Part shown: positions 35,995 through 44,783 of the stretch, piece after piece
How the letters are laid out: each line of letters starts with the position of its first letter
Numbering within the stretch: the first letter of the stretch is position 1
Origin: Pedobacter sp. BMA
GTDB taxonomy: Bacteria > Bacteroidota > Bacteroidia > Sphingobacteriales > Sphingobacteriaceae
DNA length: 64,000 bases
Direction of reading: 5' to 3'
Assembly (NCBI RefSeq): GCF_001027745.1
Contig: NZ_LECU01000007.1
Coordinates: 124,001 to 188,000 of the forward strand
Translations under genes and position numbers: made by a program
The notes under the pieces: model-generated
The model's input: the letters and a program-made list of their open reading frames with translations, nothing else
Told to the model about the DNA's origin: nothing
Databases searched by the model: none

Positions 35995-36006
35995 CCGCCC
36001 CTCACT

Positions 36007-36987
36007 ATGAAACCATTTCAATTTATTTCGGCAACTAACCCCGGCGATGCGGTTGCAAGGCTTACTAAAAATCCAGAAGCTGCTTTTCTGGGCGGAGGAA
36101 CCAACCTGCTCGATTTAATGAAAGAGCATGTATCCCTTCCCAATGAAATTATCGATATCGGAAACCTGTCGCTGAAAGAAATTAAAGCCACCGCCACCGG
36201 GTTTCATTTAGGCGCTTTGGCTAAAAATACAGAAACGGCTAATCATCCCCTGATCCGTAAGCACTTACCATTGCTTAGTAAAGCAATATTAGCCGGCGCC
36301 TCAGCACAAATCCGGAATATGGCCACCAATGGTGGAAACCTGTTGCAGCGAACAAGATGCAGTTATTTTTATGATATATCCATGCCCTGTAATAAGCGGG
36401 TGCCTGGAAGTGGTTGCGCGGCACTCGAAGGTTTCAACAGAATGCACGCTATCTTTGGCTGGTCAGAACAGTGCGTGGCCGTTTACCCTTCCGATATGGC
36501 CATTGCTTTATCGGCTTTGAATGCGACAGTAAAAGTGAAAACCAGTGTTGCAGAACGTTTAATACCCTTCAAAGATTTTCACCTGCTCCCCGGTAACCAT
36601 CCTGAAAAAGACAATAGCCTGGCGCATGGCGAACTTATCACGGGAATTGAAATTCCCAACAACAGCCTTGCCGCACATTCAGCCTATGTGAAGGTGAGAG
36701 ACCGGAATTCTTATGCCTTCGCGCTGGTTTCTGTTGCTGCAGGTTTAAGCCTCAATGGAAACCTCATTCAATCTGCCCACCTGGCTATGGGCGGAGTGGC
36801 ACATAAACCGTGGAGGGCGTTACAAGCTGAAGATTTTTTAAAGGGAAAGCCGGCTACAATCGCCAACTTCACCAAAGCTGCAGAACTTGAAATGGCTTCG
36901 GCCAAAGCCTTACCCAACAACAGGTTTAAAATAGAAATGGGCAGAAAAACCCTGATCAATGCGCTCCAGTTAGCATTTAAAGGATAA
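36007..36987 (+). CDS. paoB: Aldehyde oxidoreductase FAD subunit, PaoB-like
   Basis: The flavin subunit (326 aa) of the complex. FLGGGTNLLDLMK and IRNMATNGGNLLQRTRC are the FAD-binding elements of the xanthine oxidase family. As in E. coli PaoB, an insertion with several Cys is present (RTRCSYFYDISMPCNKRVPGSGC, then EQC), which in PaoB binds an extra [4Fe-4S] cluster. Hence this belongs to the PaoABC branch and not to the plain xanthine dehydrogenases. It has no signal of its own, so export is expected with the Tat-tagged small subunit. Confidence 0.93.
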   Translation: MKPFQFISATNPGDAVARLTKNPEAAFLGGGTNLLDLMKEHVSLPNEIIDIGNLSLKEIKATATGFHLGALAKNTETANHPLIRKHLPLLSKAILAGASAQIRNMATNGGNLLQRTRCSYFYDISMPCNKRVPGSGCAALEGFNRMHAIFGWSEQCVAVYPSDMAIALSALNATVKVKTSVAERLIPFKDFHLLPGNHPEKDNSLAHGELITGIEIPNNSLAAHSAYVKVRDRNSYAFALVSVAAGLSLNGNLIQSAHLAMGGVAHKPWRALQAEDFLKGKPATIANFTKAAELEMASAKALPNNRFKIEMGRKTLINALQLAFKG

Positions 36988-37001
36988 CTCAACACTCAAA
37001 C

Positions 37002-39128
37002 ATGGAAAACAGCACCAAATCCATCGGTAAAGGCATCGACCGGATCGATGGCATACTAAAAATCACTGGCAAAGCCACTTATGCCACCGACTATCCGGCT
37101 AAAAATATGGCTTATGCCGTATTGTTCAAAAGCACCATTGCTGCCGGTCAGATCACAAAAATCGACAGTACCGAGGCGGAAAAATATCCTGGCGTGATCA
37201 AAGTAATTACTCATGAAAACGCGCCCCGGTTGAATACCAAAGGTGGACTGAGAGGTGGTGCATTGCTACAAGGACCTGAAATTATCTTCCATGGCCAGCA
37301 TATCGGAATAGTAGTTGCCGAAACTTTTGAGCAGGCCACAGCAGCTGCACATCTCATAAAAGTAGAATATAACCAGAAAGCTGAAAAGACAAATTTTGAA
37401 AAGCTGGCTGAAACCCCAACAATGCCTAAAGGAAAAGAGCTGGCCGATCAGGTGCGCGGAGCAGGAAAATCAGCGATGAAAACTGCGGAGGTTACTGTAG
37501 AAGAATTATACGAAACCCCTATCGAACATCACCATCCCATGGAACCACATGCTACCATGGCCATGTGGGAGGGCGATAAACTCACACTATACAACGGTTC
37601 TCAAATCATTAACGGCGCGCAAACCGCAGCGGCAGCTACATTGAACATGAAACCCGAGCAGGTACGTATCATCTCTCCGTTTATTGGCGGTGGTTTCGGT
37701 TCAAAGGGTGGTCAATGGGCAAACCTCGTACTTACCGCAGTGGCCGCTAAAATGGTCAACAGACCGGTAAAGTTAGCCTTAACCAGGCAACAGATGTTCA
37801 ATTCTGTAGGATTGAGGCAGCGAAACATGCAGAAATTAAGTATTGGTGCAACGAAAGAAGGGAAACTGGTTGCCCTTGCCCATGAAATCATATCCCACAC
37901 CGCCATAAATGATGAATATATCGAACCTTGTGGCGATTGTACAAAGATTATGTATGATGTTCCAAACAGCCTGATCACTTACCGGGTAGTGCCCATGAAC
38001 ATCATACTGCCCACCTATACCCGCGGACCCGGGAAATCTACCGGTAGCTTCGCCCTGGAATCTGCCATGGACGAGCTGGCTTACAAACTCAAAATGGATC
38101 CCATTGAATTAAGGATTAAAAATGAACCGCCCAAAGATCCGTCAAACGGAAAACCATGGTCATCCAGAACAACGGTAAAATGTTTACAAGAAGGCGCAAA
38201 AGCATTCGGTTGGGACAAACGAAAAGCTGAACCAGGCACCAATAAAATCGGTGATGATTTGATCGGCTATGGCGTAGCCTGCGGAACCTACCCGGCCAGG
38301 CAGCGAGACAGTTCGGCAATTATTAAACTAACACTTAAAAACAAAGTGGTACATGCCAAAGTGGAAATTGCCGCATCCGACCTGGGCACAGGAACAAATA
38401 CCATACTGGCACAAACCGCTGCCGACGGACTAGGCTTACCCGTAAACCAGATAACCGTTAAACTTGGCGATTCTGATCTTCCCCCTGCCGCAGGTTCAGT
38501 TGGTTCTGTTGGTGCCTCCAGTTTCGCAAATGCCGTTAACGATGCCTGCATCAAAATCACCGATGAATTACTGGCTAAATCCGGCAAGCAGTTTTTTGTC
38601 CGCCCAACCGCAGCACAGCTCATGATTTCAGAAAGCTTTACCGATTTTCAAACCCGTTCAGATTCGAAAGCACCAGCCGAAGCCGAGAAATATTCCGCAC
38701 ATAGTTTCAATGCCAATTTCGCCGAAGTAAGGGTAAACAGCATCACCGGAATGGTCAAGGTAACACGCTTCCTGGCCGTTACAGGCGCCGGAAAAATACT
38801 GAACCCAAAAACTGCCCGATCCCAAATTATCGGCGGAAACGTCTGGGGGATCGGCATGGCTTTAACAGAAGAATCAGTGATTGATCCCAGATACGGAAAT
38901 TTTGCTACGCGCTCCTTTGCTGATTACCATGTACCCACCAACCTGGATATCGGAAACTTAGATGCCATGTTTATCAATGAGGAAGATTTAATCCCAAATA
39001 AAATGGGCGTAAAAGGAATCGGTGAAGTGGGCATTGTCGGGGTTGCTGCCGCAGTTGCCAATGCTGTATTCAATGCTACAGGAAAGCGGGTACGATCACT
39101 ACCAATCACTCCAGATAAGTTGCTTTAG
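37002..39128 (+). CDS. paoC: Aldehyde oxidoreductase molybdenum-binding subunit, PaoC-like
   Basis: The catalytic subunit (708 aa) that holds the molybdopterin cytosine dinucleotide cofactor. IGGGFGSKGG and PTYTRGPGKSTGSFALE contact the cofactor, and the catalytic Glu is Glu675 in GVKGIGEVG near the C-terminus. It lacks its own signal peptide and would be exported with the Tat-tagged PaoA-like subunit. The enzyme probably oxidises aromatic or other reactive aldehydes to acids in the periplasm. It is last of the operon, and the expected insertion chaperone must be elsewhere. The 464-bp region after it holds only repeats. Confidence 0.95.
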   Translation: MENSTKSIGKGIDRIDGILKITGKATYATDYPAKNMAYAVLFKSTIAAGQITKIDSTEAEKYPGVIKVITHENAPRLNTKGGLRGGALLQGPEIIFHGQHIGIVVAETFEQATAAAHLIKVEYNQKAEKTNFEKLAETPTMPKGKELADQVRGAGKSAMKTAEVTVEELYETPIEHHHPMEPHATMAMWEGDKLTLYNGSQIINGAQTAAAATLNMKPEQVRIISPFIGGGFGSKGGQWANLVLTAVAAKMVNRPVKLALTRQQMFNSVGLRQRNMQKLSIGATKEGKLVALAHEIISHTAINDEYIEPCGDCTKIMYDVPNSLITYRVVPMNIILPTYTRGPGKSTGSFALESAMDELAYKLKMDPIELRIKNEPPKDPSNGKPWSSRTTVKCLQEGAKAFGWDKRKAEPGTNKIGDDLIGYGVACGTYPARQRDSSAIIKLTLKNKVVHAKVEIAASDLGTGTNTILAQTAADGLGLPVNQITVKLGDSDLPPAAGSVGSVGASSFANAVNDACIKITDELLAKSGKQFFVRPTAAQLMISESFTDFQTRSDSKAPAEAEKYSAHSFNANFAEVRVNSITGMVKVTRFLAVTGAGKILNPKTARSQIIGGNVWGIGMALTEESVIDPRYGNFATRSFADYHVPTNLDIGNLDAMFINEEDLIPNKMGVKGIGEVGIVGVAAAVANAVFNATGKRVRSLPITPDKLL

Positions 39129-39407
39129 GTCTCTTTGTGCATATGTTCTAAAATTTTATCTAAAGGAGAAGCTCCAAACGGATCATGGCTTTGATTCCAT
39201 ACAATCTCGACTATTTTGATCGAAATTCAAAGAATCATCGCTGTAAATGATGAGTTGATTAAATGCGCTTAAATCAAAATGGTTCTTCTAAAATACTAAG
39301 ATGATAACCAGAATAGTTCCTTTTTGGTTACGCTAAAGGCATTTACCACCCAAAAAGGGCCTTAATAGGTATGTGAAAGCGGTTTTCTAGTCATTTATGG
39401 CTAGCAG

Positions 39408-39451
39408 ACCACTAGCAAACCACTACCAGACCACTAGGATACCACTAGCTG
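39408..39451. repeat. Four 11-bp tandem repeats
   Basis: ACCACTAGCAA, ACCACTACCAG, ACCACTAGGAT and ACCACTAGCTG follow each other without gaps; the first 7 bases are invariant. They lie in the 464-bp region between the paoC-like gene and the next CDS. That region otherwise shows only AT-rich DNA and short inverted repeats, with no gene I can support. Confidence 0.8.
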
Positions 39452-39592
39452 CGTTCCGTTGATGTGCCCTAAAGGGTCAATAGTTCAAGCGTTAAACATT
39501 GGAAAACTTATGCTGGATATCACCCCCAATCTTTGTTTTTCGAAATTATCTTTTTTACCTTGCGCACCATCCCGTGTCAGCGAAAAGAAACG

Positions 39593-40240
39593 ATGAATAA
39601 GAACGCTCCCTTTGATTACAAGCTTTGCATAGCGGCACTACTGATCACCGCCAACGATATACAGACCCAGTTTTACAATTTCTGTTTATTCCTCACTTTT
39701 AAAAAAAGCTTAAAAAATTATGGCTACGACTTAAATAACCTGGATGAAGATAACCTGATTCGGGATGCAGACTTTTTCGAGACCGTTGACGATCCATTCG
39801 TAGTACGCTCCTATGAAACCATGGGCATTTCCTTCCCGATAGCAGATGATATAGAACTGCGGCACGGATTATTAATCATGGATTGCTATGCCGACCGGGA
39901 AGTTCAGCGGGAAGCCACCCGCTATCAGCCCATCATGCGCGACGACCTGATTACCAAAAGTTATGCAAGGGTACTTTTCTATTACATCAACTTTTACGAT
40001 TCTGTTTTACTAAGCCTTTATTACTATGCCTGCGCACTATCGGTAGACAGTTATAAAATTCCGAAGTTTATGCGAACACGTTTGGACTATTCCTTTGCGG
40101 GTAGTTTCAAATTTCTAAATTTAGAGAACCAGGATGTGTTAATGGTATTGGAAGCCATGGAAAGTTTTCTCGAAGAACAAAAAAAAGTAAAGGATCTAGT
40201 GAAGCAACTAAAGCCTTATGTGAGTTGTCCTAAAGTTTGA
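39593..40240 (+). CDS. Hypothetical protein
   Basis: I do not recognise this 215-residue protein. The ATG at 39593 (MNKNAPFDYK) is preferred because the 20 codons before it are hydrophobic but not a clear signal peptide. It is rich in aromatic residues and predicted to be helical, with KLCIAALLITANDIQTQFYNF and a long C-terminal helix (AMESFLEEQKKVKDLVKQLK). There is no obvious membrane or export signal. The neighbours are two other small unknown genes on the same strand. Confidence 0.6.
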   Translation: MNKNAPFDYKLCIAALLITANDIQTQFYNFCLFLTFKKSLKNYGYDLNNLDEDNLIRDADFFETVDDPFVVRSYETMGISFPIADDIELRHGLLIMDCYADREVQREATRYQPIMRDDLITKSYARVLFYYINFYDSVLLSLYYYACALSVDSYKIPKFMRTRLDYSFAGSFKFLNLENQDVLMVLEAMESFLEEQKKVKDLVKQLKPYVSCPKV

Positions 40241-40465
40241 AAACACTAGGTATTCTAAAAACCTGATAAAACTGGACCATTTTCTTATAATGAAAAGTTA
40301 ATTAGCTACCAATTATCTGTTGACGAATATCAAATCGAACCTGCCCTCAGGCACGCTAAACCGTGATATTCCACCTTGTTAAATATTTTATTGTTAAAAT
40401 TTCACAATAAACCCGATATTTGTATGATTAGGCATACGTTTTGCATAGTAGCTATAACTATCCCT

Positions 40466-40714
40466 ATGAAAATATTAACTGAAAATAAAGATTTATACAA
40501 GAATCTGTTAAAACGATTTAACAAACTCTTGAGTACACTCGATGTAAACAGTGACTTCCTGGAAATTTCGACTCACTACAATGGCGCGCAAATTCAGGTG
40601 CGGATATGTGGAAGGCCGGATGAAGCTAACAATCTCAGTTGGGATGTAGTGAGGGTAATTAATAATAGTATTGTGATACCGTCAGAACTACACACTTCAA
40701 CACTGGAGAAGTAG
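40466..40714 (+). CDS. Small hypothetical protein
   Basis: An 82-residue protein from the ATG at 40466 (MKILTENKDLY). No recognisable domain: mixed helix and strand, with YNGAQIQVRIC and SWDVVRVINN as possible strands. The longer frame from 40376 would add a hydrophobic N-terminal segment of 30 residues, but the ATG at 40466 looks more like a real start. A near-consensus promoter (GATATTTG at 40417-40424) precedes it. It is 40 bases before the OB-fold-like gene. Confidence 0.5.
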   Translation: MKILTENKDLYKNLLKRFNKLLSTLDVNSDFLEISTHYNGAQIQVRICGRPDEANNLSWDVVRVINNSIVIPSELHTSTLEK

Positions 40715-40754
40715 TTTTTCCAAAGATGACAATGACATTTAAAAACAACTAATA

Positions 40755-40940
40755 ATGAGAAAAGGAAGAATAATTTCCATTGACAACATAGACCAAACGG
40801 GAATGATTATAGACGAGAATGAACAGGAAATTCCATTTCATGCGAACCCTAAAGGCCATAACCTTAAACTGAATGACAACGTTATCTTTGAAATTGCATT
40901 AACCATATCCGGATTGTCAGCTATCATTACTGGCTTATAA
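40755..40940 (+). CDS. Small protein resembling a divergent cold-shock (OB-fold) domain
   Basis: 61 residues. RKGRIISIDNIDQTGMIIDENEQEIPFHANP has the layout of strands 1-3 of a cold-shock domain, KGxIxxxD...GxIxxxx..xIFxH, and LKLNDNVIFEIA fits strand 4. However, the aromatic RNP1/RNP2 residues (KGFGFI and IFVH) are largely missing; only one Phe-His pair remains. So it may have the fold but not classical nucleic-acid stacking. It is distinct from the true cold-shock gene at 52506. The ATG at 40755 is preceded by AT-rich DNA. Confidence 0.55.
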   Translation: MRKGRIISIDNIDQTGMIIDENEQEIPFHANPKGHNLKLNDNVIFEIALTISGLSAIITGL

Positions 40941-41015
40941 ACCCTTTAAGTGGCGGCAAAATTGGTGCGGTTGATGGGTTCAGCATGCCGGACTTTTAGT
41001 TAAACATCGAGACAA

Positions 41016-41045
41016 GCTGGCGCAGGCATTCACGCGTGCGCCAGC
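41016..41045. terminator. Possible terminator
   Basis: 9-bp stem GCTGGCGCA / TGCGCCAGC with a 12-nt loop between convergent genes. It lacks a T tract, so it is a weak call. Confidence 0.45.
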
Positions 41046-41110
41046 GATGTAATATCAATGCAACCTGCTATTTTCAAGAACAACTTAATGCGGTTCGCAA
41101 ATACCAGATA

Positions 41111-41974
41111 CTATCTTAACAACTCTCCCATTCCGAACAGCGTTAAACCTTTGCCATATTCACTTGCAACAGCCTGATTGGCAGCTTCAATCAATTCACC
41201 GGTGATGGGATCAACAACAGTTCTTAATGGTCTCTTACCTTTTTCCAAATTGATCAGCTTCACAATGGCATCGGCCACATCCTGTGGGTTGGGATTGTGC
41301 GCCTGAAGCAGTCCGCCTATGGCGGCCATCATTTTCCCAGGCACCTCCGCAATGGCACTGTAGCCCGCCGTAACCGAATCGTCTGAACCCGGGTGATACT
41401 TTTGCGACATCTCCGTAGGAAAAGCACCTGGCTGAACGATTGCTACATCCACACCTAAAGGCCTTAATTCATAATGCAGGCCTTCACTCAGTCCTTCAAG
41501 CGCAAACTTGGAAGCGCTATACATGGTAGCAAAAGGAAACGAAACTCTTCCAAAGCCGCTGGTAACGTTGATAATAAGTCCTTCGCCTTTTTTGCGCATT
41601 TTAGGCAGTACCTGCCTAATTAATCTCCAGGGCGCAAAAACATTGATATCAAACAGCCCTTTTACATCATTTGAAGTAAAGCTTTCTGCCACTCCGTTCA
41701 TCGAATAACCGGCATTGTTTACCAATACATCAATGGATCCTTCCTGATCGATAATCTGATCAATGGCTTGTTTAACACTCACATCATCACCAACGTTAAC
41801 ATCTATTACGGTTATATTCTCCACTGCTGAAAGCAATTGTGCTTTCTCTGCATTTCTGCCGGTGGTATCTCGCATGGTAGCGTAAACCTGATGCCCTAAA
41901 GCGGCAATGCTTTGGGCACTCAGCCAGCCAAAACCGCTATTTGTTCCTGTAATCAATACTATTTTTCTGCTCAT
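41111..41974 (-). CDS. SDR family oxidoreductase, probable Crp/Fnr target
   Basis: A 287-residue SDR of the classical type. TGTNSGFG (Rossmann), NNAGYSMNG, and YSASK (catalytic Tyr and Lys) are present; the sequence belongs to the group that includes retinol-dehydrogenase-like SDRs. The ATG at 41974 (MSRKIVLITG) is used. A 16-bp palindrome at 42028-42043, identical in inverted form to one before the Crp/Fnr gene, lies about 60 bases before the start. So this gene is probably controlled by that regulator. Substrate unknown. Confidence 0.92.
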   Translation of the reverse strand: MSRKIVLITGTNSGFGWLSAQSIAALGHQVYATMRDTTGRNAEKAQLLSAVENITVIDVNVGDDVSVKQAIDQIIDQEGSIDVLVNNAGYSMNGVAESFTSNDVKGLFDINVFAPWRLIRQVLPKMRKKGEGLIINVTSGFGRVSFPFATMYSASKFALEGLSEGLHYELRPLGVDVAIVQPGAFPTEMSQKYHPGSDDSVTAGYSAIAEVPGKMMAAIGGLLQAHNPNPQDVADAIVKLINLEKGKRPLRTVVDPITGELIEAANQAVASEYGKGLTLFGMGELLR

Positions 41975-42027
41975 CTTTTTTTGTTTAAATGAATGAGACA
42001 AATGTTGTGAACAGTGGGCGAAATAAA

Positions 42028-42043
42028 TTTACCATTTGGTAAA
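42028..42043. promoter_or_regulatory. 16-bp palindrome upstream of the SDR gene (putative Crp/Fnr-family operator)
   Basis: TTTACCATTTGGTAAA has 7-bp arms (TTTACCA/TGGTAAA) around TT, between the Crp/Fnr gene and the SDR gene. An identical sequence, in inverse orientation, is at 42653-42668. Confidence 0.7.
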
Positions 42044-42050
42044 AAGTGAT

Positions 42051-42620
42051 CTAACGGATATTTTTCCGTATCCTGCTCAGCGATTGCTGCGTGATCCCCA
42101 GGTAAGAAGCAACATGCGATAGCGGAATTCGGTTTAACAATGCAGGAAAGGCTTCAATAAAGGATAGGTAACGGGTTTTGGCATCTTCGGATACCAATGG
42201 ACTTCTCCGCTCCATAGCCACCATTAAACATTTTTTAACCACATTGGCTTTGATCATTTCAAAACCAACAATGGTGTCAGAAAGATCATCCCAGGCTTTC
42301 TTTGTAAACGCAAACAGCCTGGCATCGGTAACGGCCTGAACGTATTCGGAAGCCTCTACCTGCGATTCAAATTTCTGATTGTCTACTACGAAGTTTCCTT
42401 CATCAACAAAATAATTGGTGATTTCTTCTCCTTTGTTATTATAGTAACAAAAGCGAAATACGCCTTCGAGAACAAATCCTACCTGCCGCGGTACCTTTCC
42501 TGCTTCAGAAAAATACTCTTCCTTTTTAAGCTCAATGATTTTGCCTTTACTTAAAATAAGATCGAGCTGTTGTTGATTCAAATCGCCGAACTGCAGAATG
42601 AAGTCAGTGAGTGCTTTCAT
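42051..42620 (-). CDS. Crp/Fnr family transcriptional regulator
   Basis: A 189-residue regulator with an N-terminal cyclic-nucleotide-binding-like domain (VLEGVFRFCYYNNKGEEITNYF) and a C-terminal winged helix (IPLSHVASYLGITQQSLSRIRK). The ATG at 42620 (MKALTDF) is preferred. The ligand is not known; most small Bacteroidota members lack the cAMP-binding residues, and so does this one as far as I can judge. It has a matching palindrome 33 bases upstream of its own start and another before the SDR gene next to it, consistent with autoregulation plus control of its neighbour. Confidence 0.93.
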   Translation of the reverse strand: MKALTDFILQFGDLNQQQLDLILSKGKIIELKKEEYFSEAGKVPRQVGFVLEGVFRFCYYNNKGEEITNYFVDEGNFVVDNQKFESQVEASEYVQAVTDARLFAFTKKAWDDLSDTIVGFEMIKANVVKKCLMVAMERRSPLVSEDAKTRYLSFIEAFPALLNRIPLSHVASYLGITQQSLSRIRKNIR

Positions 42621-42652
42621 GACCGAATATAGGATTATCTGTTTCGTTATCA

Positions 42653-42668
42653 TTTACCAAATGGTAAA
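42653..42668. promoter_or_regulatory. 16-bp palindrome upstream of the Crp/Fnr gene (putative autoregulatory operator)
   Basis: TTTACCAAATGGTAAA, the reverse complement of 42028-42043, with 7-bp arms around AA. It lies 33 bases before the ATG at 42620. Confidence 0.7.
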
Positions 42669-42709
42669 AAATCACAATCCGGTTTTCCCCTTTGTAATAT
42701 TGGTACACA

Positions 42710-44575
42710 CTATCGGTTTTCGAAAGATTGCAGAAACACATCCAGACTTTGTTCCTTTTCCAGCCCAAGCTTCTGTTTTAACCTGTACTTGGCCATACGT
42801 ATGCTTTTAATTTCTATCCCTAACCTGCTGGCAATTTCTCGGTTATCAAAACCCATTGAAATGTAGGCGCAATATTTCAGATCGAGACGTGTTAAACCCT
42901 CCCCAGCCTTTTTTTGCAGCCCACTAAAAAAACCGGGATGGATATCTCCTATAGAATGATATTCCTCATCCTTTTCTTTCTCTATGCGTAAACTCTGGGT
43001 GATAATCCGTCCCATCGTTTTCGCTGCAGCATCTGTATTCAGATCTTTCGATTTATCCTTTAATAACTCCAGAATGGCATTCTTCTCTTCTATTTTAAGG
43101 GTTCCCGCAAGTAACTCCCGCTCCAGCCACTCGGTTCGGTCCTGAAGCAGCGCTTGCTCTGCGGCAATTCTCTCCCGTTCCTGTTCACCAAGGGAGGCCC
43201 TGAGTTCGGCCTCCTGTTTTTCCTGAAGCGACAAAAGTATTTTTTGTTGGGAAGCTTTCAACTTATAATGATAAAAGCCCAGCAGCAGTGCCAGGACCAA
43301 AATACTTGCCGCAGCAACACCCACATACAACCAGTTGATTTGCCTGTTAAGTTTCGCCCGCTCCCTTAATCCGGAAATTTCCAGATCCCGCTGCTCAGCA
43401 TGATATTGTTCTTCAAGTTGCTGAACAGTGGCCAGCTTCTGGGCATCAAAAACTTTTTTATAGTAATCAGTATACTGTTTGTAATAATCAAGCGCTTTGG
43501 CTTTATCGCCACTTTGTTCAGCAAGATTAGCTAAGCCCAGGATCATCCTGGAACGGGTGATATCCACGCCTGGTGATGCATGGTTCAGCTCGGTTATTCC
43601 CGTCAAAAGATACTTTTCGGCAGCCTGATAATCTTTTTTCCGCATGGCATATTCACTCAGTATGCCATAACAATTGGCGATAACTTCCTGTATATTCGTT
43701 TTCCTGGCAATATTTAAGGCATCATTTACATATCTTCTGGCTCGATCTTCAAACCGCGGCGGATAATATTTGAAGTAAATATTGGCCATATTAAGGGCCG
43801 TAAGGGATGCATTACTTTGAAGTAAGATTTTTTCCCGGTTGAACTGATATACCTGTGCAGCCTTGCTGTAATAGTACATTGCAGAATCAAGTAGATTGCG
43901 CTTGGATACATTTACCTCGAAGGCCGAAAAAAAACTGTGTGCCACCGTCATATAGGCAATTTGAAAATCGTCGGGATATTTGCTTTGTTGTGCCATTTGT
44001 ATTGCCGCCATGGCATACTTGTGTTGTTTCAAGGTATCGCTTCCGTAGGCATAAATACTCGAAGCATAGTGATCAATCAACACCCTGTAACTGTACGATT
44101 TGCGATCGCTGCTGGCCCGAAGTAACTTATCAGCCTTGATAAAAGCAGACATCGCTTGTTCGTTGTCGCCCTCATTCAGCTCAAGCCAACCCTTTCGTAA
44201 CCAGGCGAAACCTTTATGAAGTTTATTTTTAGATTTTTCCGCAGTGCTCAATGCACTGTCAATATAAGCCGCTGCCCGCTTTTGCTGTTCTCTTCGCATC
44301 AGCAAATGTCCGGCAGTGGCATAACAAAAGGTAATGACTCCTTTATCTCCGTATTTCTTTGCCTGCAAACTGGCCCTTATGGCCAGTTCAAGCGCCTTTT
44401 TAGGATTGGTTTCGTAGGTGGCTCTTGCCAGTTCTGCCATGGCAACTGGTTTTTGTTCGGCTGTGGCGTTTTTCAATATGGTTTCCAATGAATCTAACAG
44501 GAGTTTCTGTGCGTTAGAATGAAAGGTAAAAGTCATCAGAAAAATAAATAGCAAGAGGGAAATTTTATTCAACAT
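42710..44575 (-). CDS. TPR-containing membrane regulator with C-terminal LuxR-type HTH
   Basis: A 621-residue regulator of the Bacteroidota TPR-TM-HTH class. After a signal/anchor (LLLFIFLMTFTFHSNAQ) about five tetratricopeptide repeats form an external sensory part. A membrane helix near residue 420 (WLYVGVAAASILVLALLLGFYHY) and a long coiled coil (LQEKQEAELRASLGEQERERIAAEQ) follow. The C-terminal 65 residues carry a LuxR/GerE-like HTH (ISMGFDNREIASRLGIEIKSIRMAKYRLKQKLGL). It probably transmits an envelope signal directly to DNA. The ATG at 44575 is preferred. No partner kinase is adjacent. Confidence 0.88.
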   Translation of the reverse strand: MLNKISLLLFIFLMTFTFHSNAQKLLLDSLETILKNATAEQKPVAMAELARATYETNPKKALELAIRASLQAKKYGDKGVITFCYATAGHLLMRREQQKRAAAYIDSALSTAEKSKNKLHKGFAWLRKGWLELNEGDNEQAMSAFIKADKLLRASSDRKSYSYRVLIDHYASSIYAYGSDTLKQHKYAMAAIQMAQQSKYPDDFQIAYMTVAHSFFSAFEVNVSKRNLLDSAMYYYSKAAQVYQFNREKILLQSNASLTALNMANIYFKYYPPRFEDRARRYVNDALNIARKTNIQEVIANCYGILSEYAMRKKDYQAAEKYLLTGITELNHASPGVDITRSRMILGLANLAEQSGDKAKALDYYKQYTDYYKKVFDAQKLATVQQLEEQYHAEQRDLEISGLRERAKLNRQINWLYVGVAAASILVLALLLGFYHYKLKASQQKILLSLQEKQEAELRASLGEQERERIAAEQALLQDRTEWLERELLAGTLKIEEKNAILELLKDKSKDLNTDAAAKTMGRIITQSLRIEKEKDEEYHSIGDIHPGFFSGLQKKAGEGLTRLDLKYCAYISMGFDNREIASRLGIEIKSIRMAKYRLKQKLGLEKEQSLDVFLQSFENR

Positions 44576-44712
44576 CTGTAGAGCAAATATCTGTTTAACA
44601 ATGGGTAGCTGGATTAAACGAATATACGATAACAAGCCATTCGAAATATTGTTGTAGACATTTTGTAGACGCTCCGGTTTTTGCAGGTAGACACAATGTA
44701 GACGCTATTTAA

Positions 44713-44743
44713 TTGGTGATCAGCACACTTACCAATAGTTTTG
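44713..44743 (+). promoter_or_regulatory. Promoter of the DUF4870 gene
   Basis: TTG at 44713-44715 and TAGTTTTG at 44736-44743 fit TTG-N20-TAnnTTTG, 40 bases before the ATG at 44784. Confidence 0.7.
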
Positions 44744-44783
44744 TCTCAATCAATTTATATCTATCATTTTAAAAAACAAAATT

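Noticed and set aside
41016..41045. GC-rich hairpin considered as a regulatory element
   Set aside because: It sits between convergent genes, which is better explained by a weak terminator.
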